Below, piece by piece: positions 18,168 through 26,787 of a DNA stretch of 64,000 bases. Below the pieces are notes generated by a model. It had not been told where the DNA came from. It searched no databases and was given only the letters and a program-made list of their open reading frames with translations. The stretch's first letter is position 1; each line of letters begins with the position of its first letter. The stretch covers positions 124,001-188,000 of the forward strand of contig JAUOZS010000001.1 in NCBI GenBank assembly GCA_032334055.1, written 5' to 3'. Made by a program: the position numbers and the translations under genes. Origin of the DNA: Selenomonadales bacterium 4137-cl. Its GTDB lineage: Bacteria; Bacillota; Negativicutes; Sporomusales; UBA7701.

Positions 18168-18935
18168 ATGAACTCTAGACAGACCCACCTCGTTTTCGAC
18201 ACCAAGATCGGCGGCGCCAAACCGGTGACTGTCGTCGATAACGGCCATAGATGCCCCTTCTGCTGCCGCGACGAGCTTGAGGGCATCATTGCCGCTGACG
18301 GACAGATACTCCTTGTCGCCAACAAGTACCCGGTGCTGCGGGATACCGTCCAGACCGTCCTGATCGAGACCGACGACTGCTCATCCGAGCTGTCGCTCTA
18401 TCCCCGGGAACATCTCCACCGGGTCATCCGCTTCGGTACCGAGAAATGGCTGGACATGATCGCCGGCGGCGAGTTCGCCTCGGTCCTGTTCTTCAAAAAT
18501 CACGGCCCCAGCTCGGGTGGCACCATCCGTCACCCCCACATGCAGATCATCGGCGTCCGTCATGTCGACTACACCGCCAATATCCCGCCGGCCAGCCTCG
18601 AAGGCATCCCCATCAGTTGCGACGGTGGCGTGGAGCTGGCGATCGCCGACAAGCCGCTGGTCGGTTTCGTGGAGCTCAACCTCAAGCTCGCCGACCTTGG
18701 ACACCTGGATCGCCTGGCGGACTACCTGCAAATCTGCGCTCACTACTTTCTCAATCACTTCAACCGCCACTGCAACAGTTACAATATCTTCTTCTACAAT
18801 ATCGGCGGCCGGATAACCGCCAAAGTCATGCCCCGGTTCGTGGCCTCGCCCATCTATGTAGGTTACGCCATCCCTCAACTGTCCACCCGCATTCCCGACG
18901 TCGCCGCCGATCTCAAGCGGATATACGGGTTATAG
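18168..18935 (+). CDS. GalT/HIT-superfamily protein (DUF4931-like)
   Basis: This 255-residue protein has a CPFCCRDE zinc-type knuckle, the NHGPSSGGTIRHPHMQI segment and an overall layout like galactose-1-phosphate uridylyltransferase and other HIT-fold nucleotidyltransferases. The HxHxQ-like catalytic motif appears as HPHMQ. DUF4931 proteins share this pattern. It is a monocistronic gene with its own promoter. The substrate is unknown. ATG 18168 is chosen because it follows CAGGGAG and the promoter at 18101. Confidence 0.7.
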   Translation: MNSRQTHLVFDTKIGGAKPVTVVDNGHRCPFCCRDELEGIIAADGQILLVANKYPVLRDTVQTVLIETDDCSSELSLYPREHLHRVIRFGTEKWLDMIAGGEFASVLFFKNHGPSSGGTIRHPHMQIIGVRHVDYTANIPPASLEGIPISCDGGVELAIADKPLVGFVELNLKLADLGHLDRLADYLQICAHYFLNHFNRHCNSYNIFFYNIGGRITAKVMPRFVASPIYVGYAIPQLSTRIPDVAADLKRIYGL

Positions 18936-19016
18936 AGTATCCTGCGGAGGCGAGCTGCGCCTCTACCGGTGGCAAATGTCAGGTATTGTTCGCCCTATGG
19001 CATTCGAGTTTGCATT

Positions 19017-19045
19017 TTTACACTGACCGCAAATTGTGATATATT
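19017..19045 (+). promoter_or_regulatory. sigma-A promoter
   Basis: TTTACA, a 17-base spacer and TATATT (five of six matches in each box) lie 30 bases upstream of the ATG at 19076. Confidence 0.7.
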
Positions 19046-19075
19046 GGGCGTTGGAGAATATAAGGAGGAATTATT

Positions 19076-19636
19076 ATGGATTTCATACACGTTAGTTCGC
19101 GCGAGCTTTCCCCGGGAACGGTGTTAAAGCCTTACGGCATGGATTTGCACATGCAGAAGGGCTTGAATGTAGCGAGACTGGTCATTGACTTCCGTCCCGA
19201 AGATACTATCAGCATGGTGTTTGTCGCGAAGATGATCGAATGGCAGCTCAATAACAAGATCAGCGGCGAATTCGCCAATATGATCGTTGAACACATGCTG
19301 GAGAAAACCCGGCAGCAGGAGTTTCCCAATCGTCCGTCACGGCTCGGTTCGTGCTTTTTGTTTCCCGAAACCGCCGCCGCGCAGCAGTTTATCAAACACT
19401 ACCGCGAAAGCCGGTCGTACATATATAAATGTAAGGTTGAAGCCGAGAATTATGTTACCTGCGACATGGCCCTGATAAACAGCCACAATATTATGTATGA
19501 GACCGATTCTGTCACCGAACTGGCGGCGCTTAGGGAACGCTGCGTCAAATATTGGGCCGGCGAACAGCCGATGGCTCTGCCCGAAGTGATCGTGCCCGGG
19601 GTTGTCAAGATAAGCGGGCTGATCGCCCGTACTTAG
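19076..19636 (+). CDS. conserved hypothetical protein (possibly DUF2441-like)
   Basis: This 186-residue soluble protein begins MDFIHVSSRELSPGTVLKPYG after AAGGAGG. The opening HVS...LxPGTVLxP and the later CFLFPETAAAQQF segment recall DUF2441 proteins. That assignment is from memory of the pattern and is tentative. No catalytic motif is visible. It has its own promoter and a following PP-loop gene 80 bases downstream that may be co-transcribed. Confidence 0.7.
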   Translation: MDFIHVSSRELSPGTVLKPYGMDLHMQKGLNVARLVIDFRPEDTISMVFVAKMIEWQLNNKISGEFANMIVEHMLEKTRQQEFPNRPSRLGSCFLFPETAAAQQFIKHYRESRSYIYKCKVEAENYVTCDMALINSHNIMYETDSVTELAALRERCVKYWAGEQPMALPEVIVPGVVKISGLIART

Positions 19637-19716
19637 GCTGCCTAGCCACGCATTCCGGCTGGCGGCATTCGGGTCTGCCATCCGCTTCGAGATTCTTCTC
19701 TTAAGGGGGATAAAGC

Positions 19717-20604
19717 GTGAATCATGCTAAGCTGGAAGAGGCTATAGAAAGTGTAAGGAAGGCGTTTTCGGCTAACGACAAAAAGATCGGGATACTCTAT
19801 TCCGGCGGCAAGGACAGCACCGCGGTGTTGTTGACGATTGCAAAAGAATTTCCGGATGCGGAGCTGTACCTTTATGCGCTTAACAATGGCTGCATGTACC
19901 CGGAGGAAATAAGGAACAAAGTCAAAGAAAAACTTGAACTGTTCGCGTCCAAAGGGCTCGTGAAAAATAAAATGACGGCAATTTATTTCGATTTCCGGGA
20001 GATGATGGCATTCCTGGGATTCAGGTCGTTTCATGATGATATGCATACTTATCCGACCGGGCTGCTGTGCTGCACATGTAAAGTGATCATGCATTTCCTG
20101 ACGGCAAAGTACAGCTCAACCGTCGGGGTCGTGAAGATCGCCGACGGTTACAGTTATTTCGAACGGTTTCTGCCTGAGCAGCTTCCCGAGTTCAAAAAAG
20201 TCGTCGCCGGCCCGATTGCCGATAAGTACGGGATAGAGATCGTTTCCCCCCTTTATCATGTATTTGATGCCGCGGACGCCCCGATGAACATTATTAAGGG
20301 ATTCGGCCTGGACCCAGGTATCTTCCTTGGTGAGAAGCAGGGGCAGGGAGTGTGTATGCTTGGCTTGATTTATAAGATTCCCTATGATGTCAACGAAGCG
20401 GACGAGTCCCAAAATGTCTTTTTCAACGCGATGAGAGACGCCGTTCTCGACTATACCGGCGCTAAACTGCGGCTCATCAGCGGCGCTGAGGCGCACAGGC
20501 TCGCGCGGCGCGATTCATACGGCCATGAGTATATGGCGGATATTTCCTATGACGAGCTGATGGACAAGGCCATAGCGGCAAAAGAAGTATTCTTTGAAAG
20601 TTGA
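19717..20604 (+). CDS. PP-loop (PAPS reductase/ATP pyrophosphatase) family protein
   Basis: This 295-residue protein has the ATP-binding PP-loop SGGKDS at residues 29-34 and a later GLLCCTCK cysteine cluster near residue 115. The family adenylates or reduces substrates, as in PAPS reductase and tRNA thiolation enzymes. No sulfate-assimilation genes are nearby and the C-terminal CGLH motif of PAPS reductase is absent, so the substrate is open. It starts at GTG 19717 after AAGGGGGA. Confidence 0.75.
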   Translation: MNHAKLEEAIESVRKAFSANDKKIGILYSGGKDSTAVLLTIAKEFPDAELYLYALNNGCMYPEEIRNKVKEKLELFASKGLVKNKMTAIYFDFREMMAFLGFRSFHDDMHTYPTGLLCCTCKVIMHFLTAKYSSTVGVVKIADGYSYFERFLPEQLPEFKKVVAGPIADKYGIEIVSPLYHVFDAADAPMNIIKGFGLDPGIFLGEKQGQGVCMLGLIYKIPYDVNEADESQNVFFNAMRDAVLDYTGAKLRLISGAEAHRLARRDSYGHEYMADISYDELMDKAIAAKEVFFES

Positions 20605-20672
20605 ACGGGTCCGTTATTTTGGCTGGACAAAGTGCACATAAGCCTGCAATCCGGAACAACGGCCACGGGAGT

Positions 20673-20716
20673 AAGAAGCAAGAGCCTGCCTATGAGGTAA
20701 GCTCTTGCTTCTTTTC
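20673..20716. terminator. intrinsic terminator between convergent operons
   Basis: A perfect 13-bp stem (AAGAAGCAAGAGC with GCTCTTGCTTCTT) and a 15-base loop lie between the PP-loop gene and the 3' end of the minus-strand uptake operon. A TTTT follows on the plus side. Confidence 0.8.
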
Positions 20717-20768
20717 GTGCGCGGGTTTTTCTTTGGAAACGGGAGGTGCGCCGAAGAGGCCGGCGGCG

Positions 20769-21548
20769 TCAGGCCAGCAGGGGTATGCAGACCTTGACCG
20801 GCGTGGCGCCGTCGGCGATTTCGACGATTTTGACCCTGGCTCCGTATAGATTGCTCAGGCTGTTCTCAGTTACCGTTTCTTCGGGGCGGCCGGCGGCGAT
20901 TATCCGGCCGTGCTTCATGACCAGTACCTTGTTGCAAAGCATGAAGGCGTGATTGGGGAAGTGGGAGGTCATGAGGATGGAGTAGCCCTGCCCGGCCAAC
21001 TGGCTGATGACTTTGAGTATGCGGACCTGGTTGCCGTAGTCGAGACTGGAGGTCGGCTCGTCCATGACGAGCATGCTGGCTTGCTGCGTAATGGCCCGGG
21101 CGATGAGGGTAAGCTGGCGTTCGCCGCCGCTGATTTCACTGAACAGGCAGTCGGCGAGATGGGCAATGCCCAGCTCGCGCAGAGCCTCCTTGGCAACGGC
21201 GACGTCGGACCTGGAGGGGACGGCGGTGAAGCCGATGTGCGGGGTGCGGCCCATGACGACCATGTCCAGCACCCGATAGGGAAAGACAGTGTCGGTTGCC
21301 TGCGGGACATAGGCTATCGTGCGCGACAGCTCCGCCGGCGGCACGGAGGCGATTTCCCGGCCCTTTACCCTGATGCTGCCGGTATGGACCTTGGAAATTC
21401 CCAGCAGGCAGCGGAGCAGCGTGGTCTTGCCGGCGCCGTTCGGACCCAGCAGGCAGACAATGTCGCCGTCCTGCACCGTTAACGAAAGACCGGATAATAG
21501 GTTGCCCGCACCCGAATAGCCAAAGCTTATATTTTTAACTTGCAGCAT
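20769..21548 (-). CDS. ABC transporter ATP-binding protein, FecE/BtuD-type
   Basis: This 259-residue ATPase has Walker A GPNGAGKT at about residues 36-43, the signature SGGERQ and Walker B MLVMDEPTS. It is the FepC/FecE/BtuD type that powers uptake of iron chelates, heme or corrinoids across the inner membrane with a FecCD permease (24108). It is the last gene of the minus-strand operon. ATG 21548 follows AGGGGGAACAAA; the longer open frame upstream overlaps tonB and is not real. Confidence 0.9.
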   Translation of the reverse strand: MLQVKNISFGYSGAGNLLSGLSLTVQDGDIVCLLGPNGAGKTTLLRCLLGISKVHTGSIRVKGREIASVPPAELSRTIAYVPQATDTVFPYRVLDMVVMGRTPHIGFTAVPSRSDVAVAKEALRELGIAHLADCLFSEISGGERQLTLIARAITQQASMLVMDEPTSSLDYGNQVRILKVISQLAGQGYSILMTSHFPNHAFMLCNKVLVMKHGRIIAAGRPEETVTENSLSNLYGARVKIVEIADGATPVKVCIPLLA

Positions 21549-21585
21549 TTTGTTCCCCCTGACCGGGGTGGCCGACAGCCACCGG

Positions 21586-22257
21586 TTAATCAAGCCTGAA
21601 TACGACCGGTACGGTCGCCCGCACTGCGATCGGCCGCCCATCCTGATATGCGGGCCGGAAACGCCAGGTGCGCAGACAGTCGAGCGCGGCCCGGTCGAGC
21701 GAGCTGCTGCCTGAACTGGCGGCAAGCTGTACATCCTGGACAAGGCCGTTCTCATCGATGAGCACGTCGACTCGGACCGTGCCTTCCCAGCGCTGGGAAC
21801 GGGCGTCGGCCGGATACTCCGGCGCCGGCGAGTACACCACCGCCAGCCGCCGGGCGGATTTGACCGGGGCGCCCTTGGAGACGCCGGGGGCGCCTTTGGG
21901 GGCGGGGCCGCCGCTCGGAATCGCCACCGCCTCGTTGCCGGCGCGGCTGGCCGCGACCGGCGGTCCCGTAGTGAGCTTAACCGGCTGGTCGACGACGACC
22001 GGTGAGGGTTCAGCCGGCGCGGGTTCGGTCGGAGCGGCGCTGTCCACGGGTTTCGGCTCATCGACAGGTGGCGGCTTGGTGTCGAGGATGGACTGGGAAG
22101 GCAAGACTTTCGTAAGTTCGACTTCGATATACGGTTTTTCTTTTTCCGGCGGCGGCATGTGGCCGAAGCCTTGGGCCACGGCCACGAGGAGCAGGGAGTG
22201 AACGACGGCGGAGATTACGGCTGCCGGCAGCCACGTTTTGGTTTTCACGGTTATCAC
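21586..22257 (-). CDS. tonB: TonB family protein
   Basis: This 223-residue protein has one N-terminal membrane anchor (about residues 10-28), a proline-rich periplasmic spacer, and a C-terminal TonB domain from about residue 140 (EYPADARSQRWEGTV then CLRTWRFRPA). It transmits proton-motive-force energy from ExbB-ExbD to the outer-membrane receptor at 30108. GTG 22257 overlaps the exbD stop as GTGA. A second GTG at 22248 is possible. Confidence 0.9.
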   Translation of the reverse strand: MITVKTKTWLPAAVISAVVHSLLLVAVAQGFGHMPPPEKEKPYIEVELTKVLPSQSILDTKPPPVDEPKPVDSAAPTEPAPAEPSPVVVDQPVKLTTGPPVAASRAGNEAVAIPSGGPAPKGAPGVSKGAPVKSARRLAVVYSPAPEYPADARSQRWEGTVRVDVLIDENGLVQDVQLAASSGSSSLDRAALDCLRTWRFRPAYQDGRPIAVRATVPVVFRLD

Positions 22258-22661
22258 GGTTCCTTCGCTGCGGTGGCGATGGATATTTTGGTAATGCCTG
22301 CTTTACGGATTTCGTCCATTACTTCGACTACACGCCCGTGGCTTGCCTCCTTGTCCGCCTGGACGGAAACGATCGTCTTGGCGTCGCCGAGGCTTCGCAG
22401 GAGCGACGTCAGCCCGGCCTTGGCGACCGGGCGGCCGTCCACCGCGATCCGCCCGTCTCTCGTCACCAGGACGGCGACATGCCCGACAGGCTGCTTGTTG
22501 GCGTCGGCCTGGGGAAGGCTGACGGAAAAGCCGGGATAGACAACCACGAACGCTGTGGACATCATGAAGAAAATAACCAGCAGCATCATGATGTCGACCA
22601 TCGGCGTCATGTCGATGTGGACGCCGATTTTTCGCCGCCCTTTAGTCCGCACAGTTATCAC
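22254..22661 (-). CDS. exbD: biopolymer transport protein ExbD
   Basis: This 135-residue protein has one transmembrane helix that includes the conserved Asp in DMTPMVDIMMLLVIFF, then a periplasmic domain. It is the proton-channel partner of ExbB. Starts at GTG 22661 or GTG 22652; the latter has better spacing from AGAGGTG. It overlaps exbB. Confidence 0.9.
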   Translation of the reverse strand: MITVRTKGRRKIGVHIDMTPMVDIMMLLVIFFMMSTAFVVVYPGFSVSLPQADANKQPVGHVAVLVTRDGRIAVDGRPVAKAGLTSLLRSLGDAKTIVSVQADKEASHGRVVEVMDEIRKAGITKISIATAAKEP

Positions 22662-23232
22662 CTCTGGCAGTCGCGAGCGCCTGCAGTTCGCCGAGCCTCG
22701 CCTCCAGCGACTGGGTCAGCCGGTCGGCCCAGTTGCGCAGGAAGTTGTGGCTTATGATGCAAAAGACGGTCACCGTCAGGCCGGCGGCGGTGTTGTACAA
22801 AGCCTCGGCGATGCCTTCGGCCAGCATCTGCGGATTGCCGACCCCGCTGGCGGCCGCGGCGTGAAAGGTTTTGATCATCCCGAAGACCGTTCCCAGCAGC
22901 CCCAGGAGAGGGGCGATGGTGGCGATGGTCGCCAGGACATACAGGTATCTTTCCAGGCGGAGGCTTTCGTCGAGCAGGGCGCTTTCTGCCGCCGCTCCGG
23001 TATTGCCGCCGCGCAGCCCGGCCCACAGCCGGGACAGGGGGCTGTCGCCGTAGGGCGGCGCGGTCGCGCCGCCAGTTTGCCTGATTCTGGCCGCGAAGGC
23101 GGTGTCTGCTTTTTCCGCCCAGCGAAGGAACCACCAGCGCTGAACGGCTACCGTCACGGCGATGAACGAGCAGGCGATGATCAGGCAGAACACCAGGCCG
23201 CCTTTTGTTAATACATCTTGCAGGCCGGTCAT
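22642..23232 (-). CDS. exbB: MotA/TolQ/ExbB proton channel family protein
   Basis: This 196-residue protein has three hydrophobic helices and the conserved block TIAPLLGLLGTVFGMI followed by an AGLTVTVFCII helix. It forms the proton channel energising TonB. ATG 23232 overlaps the previous stop as ATGA. Confidence 0.9.
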   Translation of the reverse strand: MTGLQDVLTKGGLVFCLIIACSFIAVTVAVQRWWFLRWAEKADTAFAARIRQTGGATAPPYGDSPLSRLWAGLRGGNTGAAAESALLDESLRLERYLYVLATIATIAPLLGLLGTVFGMIKTFHAAAASGVGNPQMLAEGIAEALYNTAAGLTVTVFCIISHNFLRNWADRLTQSLEARLGELQALATARGDNCAD

Positions 23233-24062
23233 CTTTCGCCACCGGGTGCGGTTTCCGCGCCCAAACGGAAAAGCTCGGCCGGCGATGCGGACCGCGCCAG
23301 GGCCAAGTCCACGTCCGGCCTGATATCAATCCGCAGCGTCCGGCCGTTTTGCGCCCACATTACGCTGCCTGCGCCCGGCGAGGCCATATAGCTGAAGCGG
23401 GGCGGATTGGCCAACCGGGCCCGCGTCAGGCCCTGCAGGACGTCCGCAAGGCAGGGGTCGCCTTCGACCGCAACTGTAAGCGCGGGGGAATGGAGTTGGC
23501 CAAAGTGTTCTTCGGCCAGCAAGGCGATCCGGACGCCGAGTTCCAGGCCGAGGCACGCCTCGCCGTGATGCCTGAGAGCCAGCTTTCGTAAGTTCGCGGC
23601 CCGGGCCGTCAGGTCGCGCGCCGGGATGTGGGGGGTCAGCGGCGAGAAGACGATGTCGTCTCCATAGTACGGTTTGATGTCAAGCACCGGCGTTCCGTCG
23701 ACCGCGTCCAGGCCGGTGACGTACAGGTCGCAGCCGTCCACTTTATCGAGCGTCACGAGCGTAAGGGCGATGGGGTTGGGGCGGGAGGAGCAGCGGATGG
23801 CGAATATCCCGTATTCGGGCAGGTCGGGGTTGACCTTGGACGGCCGCACCCTCAGAACCGACCGGTCAGCCTGGTGAAACCAGGTAAGCACCCATATGTG
23901 GCTGTGTTCGCTGATGCGCAGCAGCGCCGGCTGAAAGTCCGGCGCGAGGCGGATCATGGCCTGAAGGCCGCCCAGCGGCATGTCCTCGACTTTGCCGCAG
24001 CGGCTATCGACATGGCCTACCGGCCTGATATCCGTGACTTGAGTGAATGAATGGTCGTTCAC
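23229..24062 (-). CDS. TrmO/TsaA-domain protein fused to a divergent FmdE-like domain
   Basis: This 277-residue protein has two parts. Residues 1-140 are a TrmO/TsaA beta-barrel methyltransferase-like domain (IRPVGHVDS, then HIWVLTWFHQADRS and RCSSRPNPIALT). Residues about 155-277 resemble FmdE: HHGEACLGLELGVRIA parallels FHGHMCPGVAIGYRLA in the FmdE protein at 26155. TrmO methylates t6A37 in tRNA, but a gene inside an uptake operon suggests another small-molecule substrate (inference). Starts at GTG 24062. Confidence 0.8.
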   Translation of the reverse strand: MNDHSFTQVTDIRPVGHVDSRCGKVEDMPLGGLQAMIRLAPDFQPALLRISEHSHIWVLTWFHQADRSVLRVRPSKVNPDLPEYGIFAIRCSSRPNPIALTLVTLDKVDGCDLYVTGLDAVDGTPVLDIKPYYGDDIVFSPLTPHIPARDLTARAANLRKLALRHHGEACLGLELGVRIALLAEEHFGQLHSPALTVAVEGDPCLADVLQGLTRARLANPPRFSYMASPGAGSVMWAQNGRTLRIDIRPDVDLALARSASPAELFRLGAETAPGGER

Positions 24063-24107
24063 AGTATCAACTCCCCATGATTGTCGGCGCGTGGTGCCGC
24101 AATGTTG

Positions 24108-25169
24108 TCACGCCCAGCCTTTTTTGGCCCGGGCGAGCAGAAAGACGAAGAAGGGGGCGCCGATCAAAGCGGTGAGTATCCCCACTTGGATCTCGATCGA
24201 GGCTATGCTCCGGCTGAGATTGTCCATGACCAGCATATAGGTGCCGCCGAGCAGCATCGACGCCGGCAGTACCCGCGAAAAGTCGGCCCCGACCAGCATG
24301 CGGGCCAGGTGGGGGATGAGCAGCCCGACCCAGTGGATGATGCCGCTGATGCTAACCACCGCGGCTGTCATGAGGGTGGCGCAGACCAGCACGAGCATCC
24401 GGGTGCGTTTTACGTCGACGCCCAGGGTGTGCGCTTCCTCCTCGCCGACGCTGAGGACGTTTATCCGCCAGCGCACCCGGTAGAGCACGGCGGCCGGAAC
24501 GGCGACCGGCAGCGCCGTCCAGGCGACGTCCTGCAGGGTGATCTTCGACAGACCGCCCATCAGCCAGAAGGTCAGGGCCGGGAGCGTATCCATCGGGTCG
24601 GCGAGGTATTTCAGGGCCGAGGTGGCTGACTGGAAGAAGGCGGATACGACTATGCCGGCCAGCACGAGGGTGATGGCGTGCCGGCTGCCGAACCGCAGAT
24701 TGATGCAGACGGTGCAGGCGACCGCCAGCAGGCCGAAAACGAAGGCGGTAAGTTCCATCGCCAGCCAGGACTGACGAAAAACCATGCCCAAAACGGCGCC
24801 GAAGGCGGCGCCCCAGGTCGCGCCCAGCATCTCCGGGGCCATGAGGGGGTTGCGGAACAGGTTCTGGTAGGCCGCGCCCGCGAGCGACAGGGCCGCTCCG
24901 ACCAGCACGGCCGCGAGTATCCGCGGCAGGCGCACCTTGAAGATGACGGTTTCCAGGCTGTCCGGCCAGGTCTGGGGCAGGCCGGCGATTTTGGCCGCCA
25001 CGATTGCCAGCACCGTTTCCGGCGATACGGGGAAGCGGCCGACGAGAAAGGAACCGGCGAAGACGGCGAGCAGTATGAGAGCCATCGCCGGCAGCGCCAG
25101 GCCGCCGACGCGGAGGCGCGGACCGAAGGACGCTTTGTGCAGGGCTGCCGGAGTGTTATCGGTGGCCAT
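24108..25169 (-). CDS. FecCD-family ABC transporter permease
   Basis: This 353-residue membrane protein has about nine to ten helices and FecCD family blocks (RLPRILAAVLVGAALSLAGAAYQN, shortened here; RNPLMAPEMLG; GLLIPHLARMLVG). It should form the homodimeric inner-membrane channel for a metal chelate, heme or corrinoid, with the ATPase at 20769 and the lipoprotein at 28967. ATG 25169 follows AGGAGGCACCG and overlaps the methyltransferase by 14 bases. Confidence 0.92.
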   Translation of the reverse strand: MATDNTPAALHKASFGPRLRVGGLALPAMALILLAVFAGSFLVGRFPVSPETVLAIVAAKIAGLPQTWPDSLETVIFKVRLPRILAAVLVGAALSLAGAAYQNLFRNPLMAPEMLGATWGAAFGAVLGMVFRQSWLAMELTAFVFGLLAVACTVCINLRFGSRHAITLVLAGIVVSAFFQSATSALKYLADPMDTLPALTFWLMGGLSKITLQDVAWTALPVAVPAAVLYRVRWRINVLSVGEEEAHTLGVDVKRTRMLVLVCATLMTAAVVSISGIIHWVGLLIPHLARMLVGADFSRVLPASMLLGGTYMLVMDNLSRSIASIEIQVGILTALIGAPFFVFLLARAKKGWA

Positions 25170-26148
25170 CGGTGCCTCCTGTTTGGGCGGTGATTGTGGC
25201 GTATATGCCGGACAGGCCGGCCAGCCTGGCTTCCCGGAAGCCGTGAGCCGCCAGAAAGTGCCGCCACTCGGCGAAGGTGAACAGCTCCTTGCCGCCCTTG
25301 ATCTGCCACAGGAGTTTGGTGGCGGCGTTCTCAAGATTGTCGGCGACATCGCCGATGCGGGTCTTGACGATGATTTGCCCGCCCGGGTTGAGGGCCTGGC
25401 GGATTTTGGCGAGCAGGAAGTCGCGCTTGGTGCTGTGCAGGACGTTGGCGCAGAGGACGGCGTCGTAACTTTCGCCGATGTTGTCGGTGAGGAAGTCGCC
25501 GCCGCGGGTGGAAATCCGCCGCTCCAGGGCGTATTCGCGGATGAAAGTCTCGGCATATGCGGCGACGTGGGGCAAGTCGAACAAGGTTATCTCAAGCTGC
25601 GGATATTTCTGGGCGAAGGCGATGCTGTAGAACCCGTGGCCGCCGCCCAGGTCGAGCAGGCGGCGGGCGGCGCCCAGGTCGACGGCTTCCACGGTGCTCT
25701 GGATCGAGCCCATCAGGCCGAAGACGCCGATTTGCCGCAGGCGTTCTTTGGTCCATTCTGGCTCGGGGGTGGCTTTAGGCGACTGCGGGGACAGAACGGT
25801 CAGCAGTTTGGCGCCGTATTCGCAGTCCAGGGAGAACTCGTGGCCGAGATACAGCGGGCTGTCTTCCCGAAGGTAGGCGTTTGCGAGCGGCGTGGCGGCG
25901 AATCTGCCGCCGCTTTCCGCGATGCAGTCGGCGTGGACCAGCAATTTTAGGAGATAATGGGCGACATCCTGGTTGAGGTTCAGGGCGCCGGCGACTTCGC
26001 CGGGCGTTCTGGCCGACTGCAGGTGTTTGAACAGCCCGAGCTTCAAGGCGACGCACACCGCCTCGTATATCTGCCTGTTCAACGACAGGGCGGTCAGCGG
26101 CGCCGGGTCGACCTCCAGCGGTTGGTACAGGGTTTGGCTGCGCTGCAT
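25156..26148 (-). CDS. O-methyltransferase, family 2 (acetylserotonin OMT-like)
   Basis: This 330-residue SAM methyltransferase has an N-terminal winged-helix dimerisation domain (residues about 15-100), then the SAM motif LLDLGGGHGFYSIAF and a downstream LCANVLHSTK block. Such enzymes O-, N- or C-methylate small molecules, including antibiotics and tetrapyrrole precursors. Finding it inside an ABC/TonB uptake operon suggests that the imported compound, or its metal ligand, is methylated (inference). Confidence 0.85.
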   Translation of the reverse strand: MQRSQTLYQPLEVDPAPLTALSLNRQIYEAVCVALKLGLFKHLQSARTPGEVAGALNLNQDVAHYLLKLLVHADCIAESGGRFAATPLANAYLREDSPLYLGHEFSLDCEYGAKLLTVLSPQSPKATPEPEWTKERLRQIGVFGLMGSIQSTVEAVDLGAARRLLDLGGGHGFYSIAFAQKYPQLEITLFDLPHVAAYAETFIREYALERRISTRGGDFLTDNIGESYDAVLCANVLHSTKRDFLLAKIRQALNPGGQIIVKTRIGDVADNLENAATKLLWQIKGGKELFTFAEWRHFLAAHGFREARLAGLSGIYATITAQTGGTDGHR

Positions 26149-26154
26149 GGCCGG

Positions 26155-26760
26155 CTACCGCGTCACCGGGATAGCGCAGCGGGTGCAGGCAATTTTGCCT
26201 TCGCGCAGCCTTGTCCAGGGCTCCATGACCTGTTCGCCGCAGAAGGCGCAGCGGGGGGAATTGTGGATGGTTTCTTTCTCCGGCAGGGTTAGGTTGACCG
26301 GCGCCACCTTGAGCAGTTCGTTCGCCGGCATGGTCAGTATTTCGTGGATTCGTTGTTCGCGGGCGGTCTTATACTGCCGGTATTCCTCGTCGGATACGCG
26401 GCCGGCCATAACCCGGCGGGTAAGGTCGTCGTTCTCGGCCGTATAGTTGTAGGGCAGTTGGATGACTCTGACGGCTTTGCCGCTTTTGCGGCACCCCACG
26501 CTGAAAGCCTGTTTGCCGGTGTTGTCGATGTAAAGTTTGCCTTTGCCGAGCGTGCAGCCGAGGATGATCTGAAAGGGGTCGATGGTGCAGCGGTCGCTTT
26601 CGGCGATGGTGACCAGGTCGCCTTCGTCGGGGTGGCTATAGCCAAGGGCCGCCAGGGCCGCTTTCGCCAGGCGGTAGCCGATGGCGACGCCGGGGCACAT
26701 GTGGCCGTGAAATTCGAGTACCTTATTGAGATCGTCCGGATAAGCAGAGTGCATTTGCAT
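26155..26760 (-). CDS. FmdE family protein with C-terminal zinc ribbon
   Basis: This 201-residue protein has the FmdE signature FHGHMCPG at residues 17-24, a second conserved segment (ESDRCTIDPFQIILGCT) and a C-terminal zinc-ribbon-like pair of CxxC motifs (CAFC and CTRC). FmdE is named from formylmethanofuran dehydrogenase operons, but no such dehydrogenase is present. Bacterial members bind metal and their function is unclear. ATG 26760 sits close to AGGAGG; ATG 26754 has better spacing. Confidence 0.88.
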   Translation of the reverse strand: MQMHSAYPDDLNKVLEFHGHMCPGVAIGYRLAKAALAALGYSHPDEGDLVTIAESDRCTIDPFQIILGCTLGKGKLYIDNTGKQAFSVGCRKSGKAVRVIQLPYNYTAENDDLTRRVMAGRVSDEEYRQYKTAREQRIHEILTMPANELLKVAPVNLTLPEKETIHNSPRCAFCGEQVMEPWTRLREGKIACTRCAIPVTR

Positions 26761-26787
26761 AACCTCCTGTATCGAGATAGGGAATGA

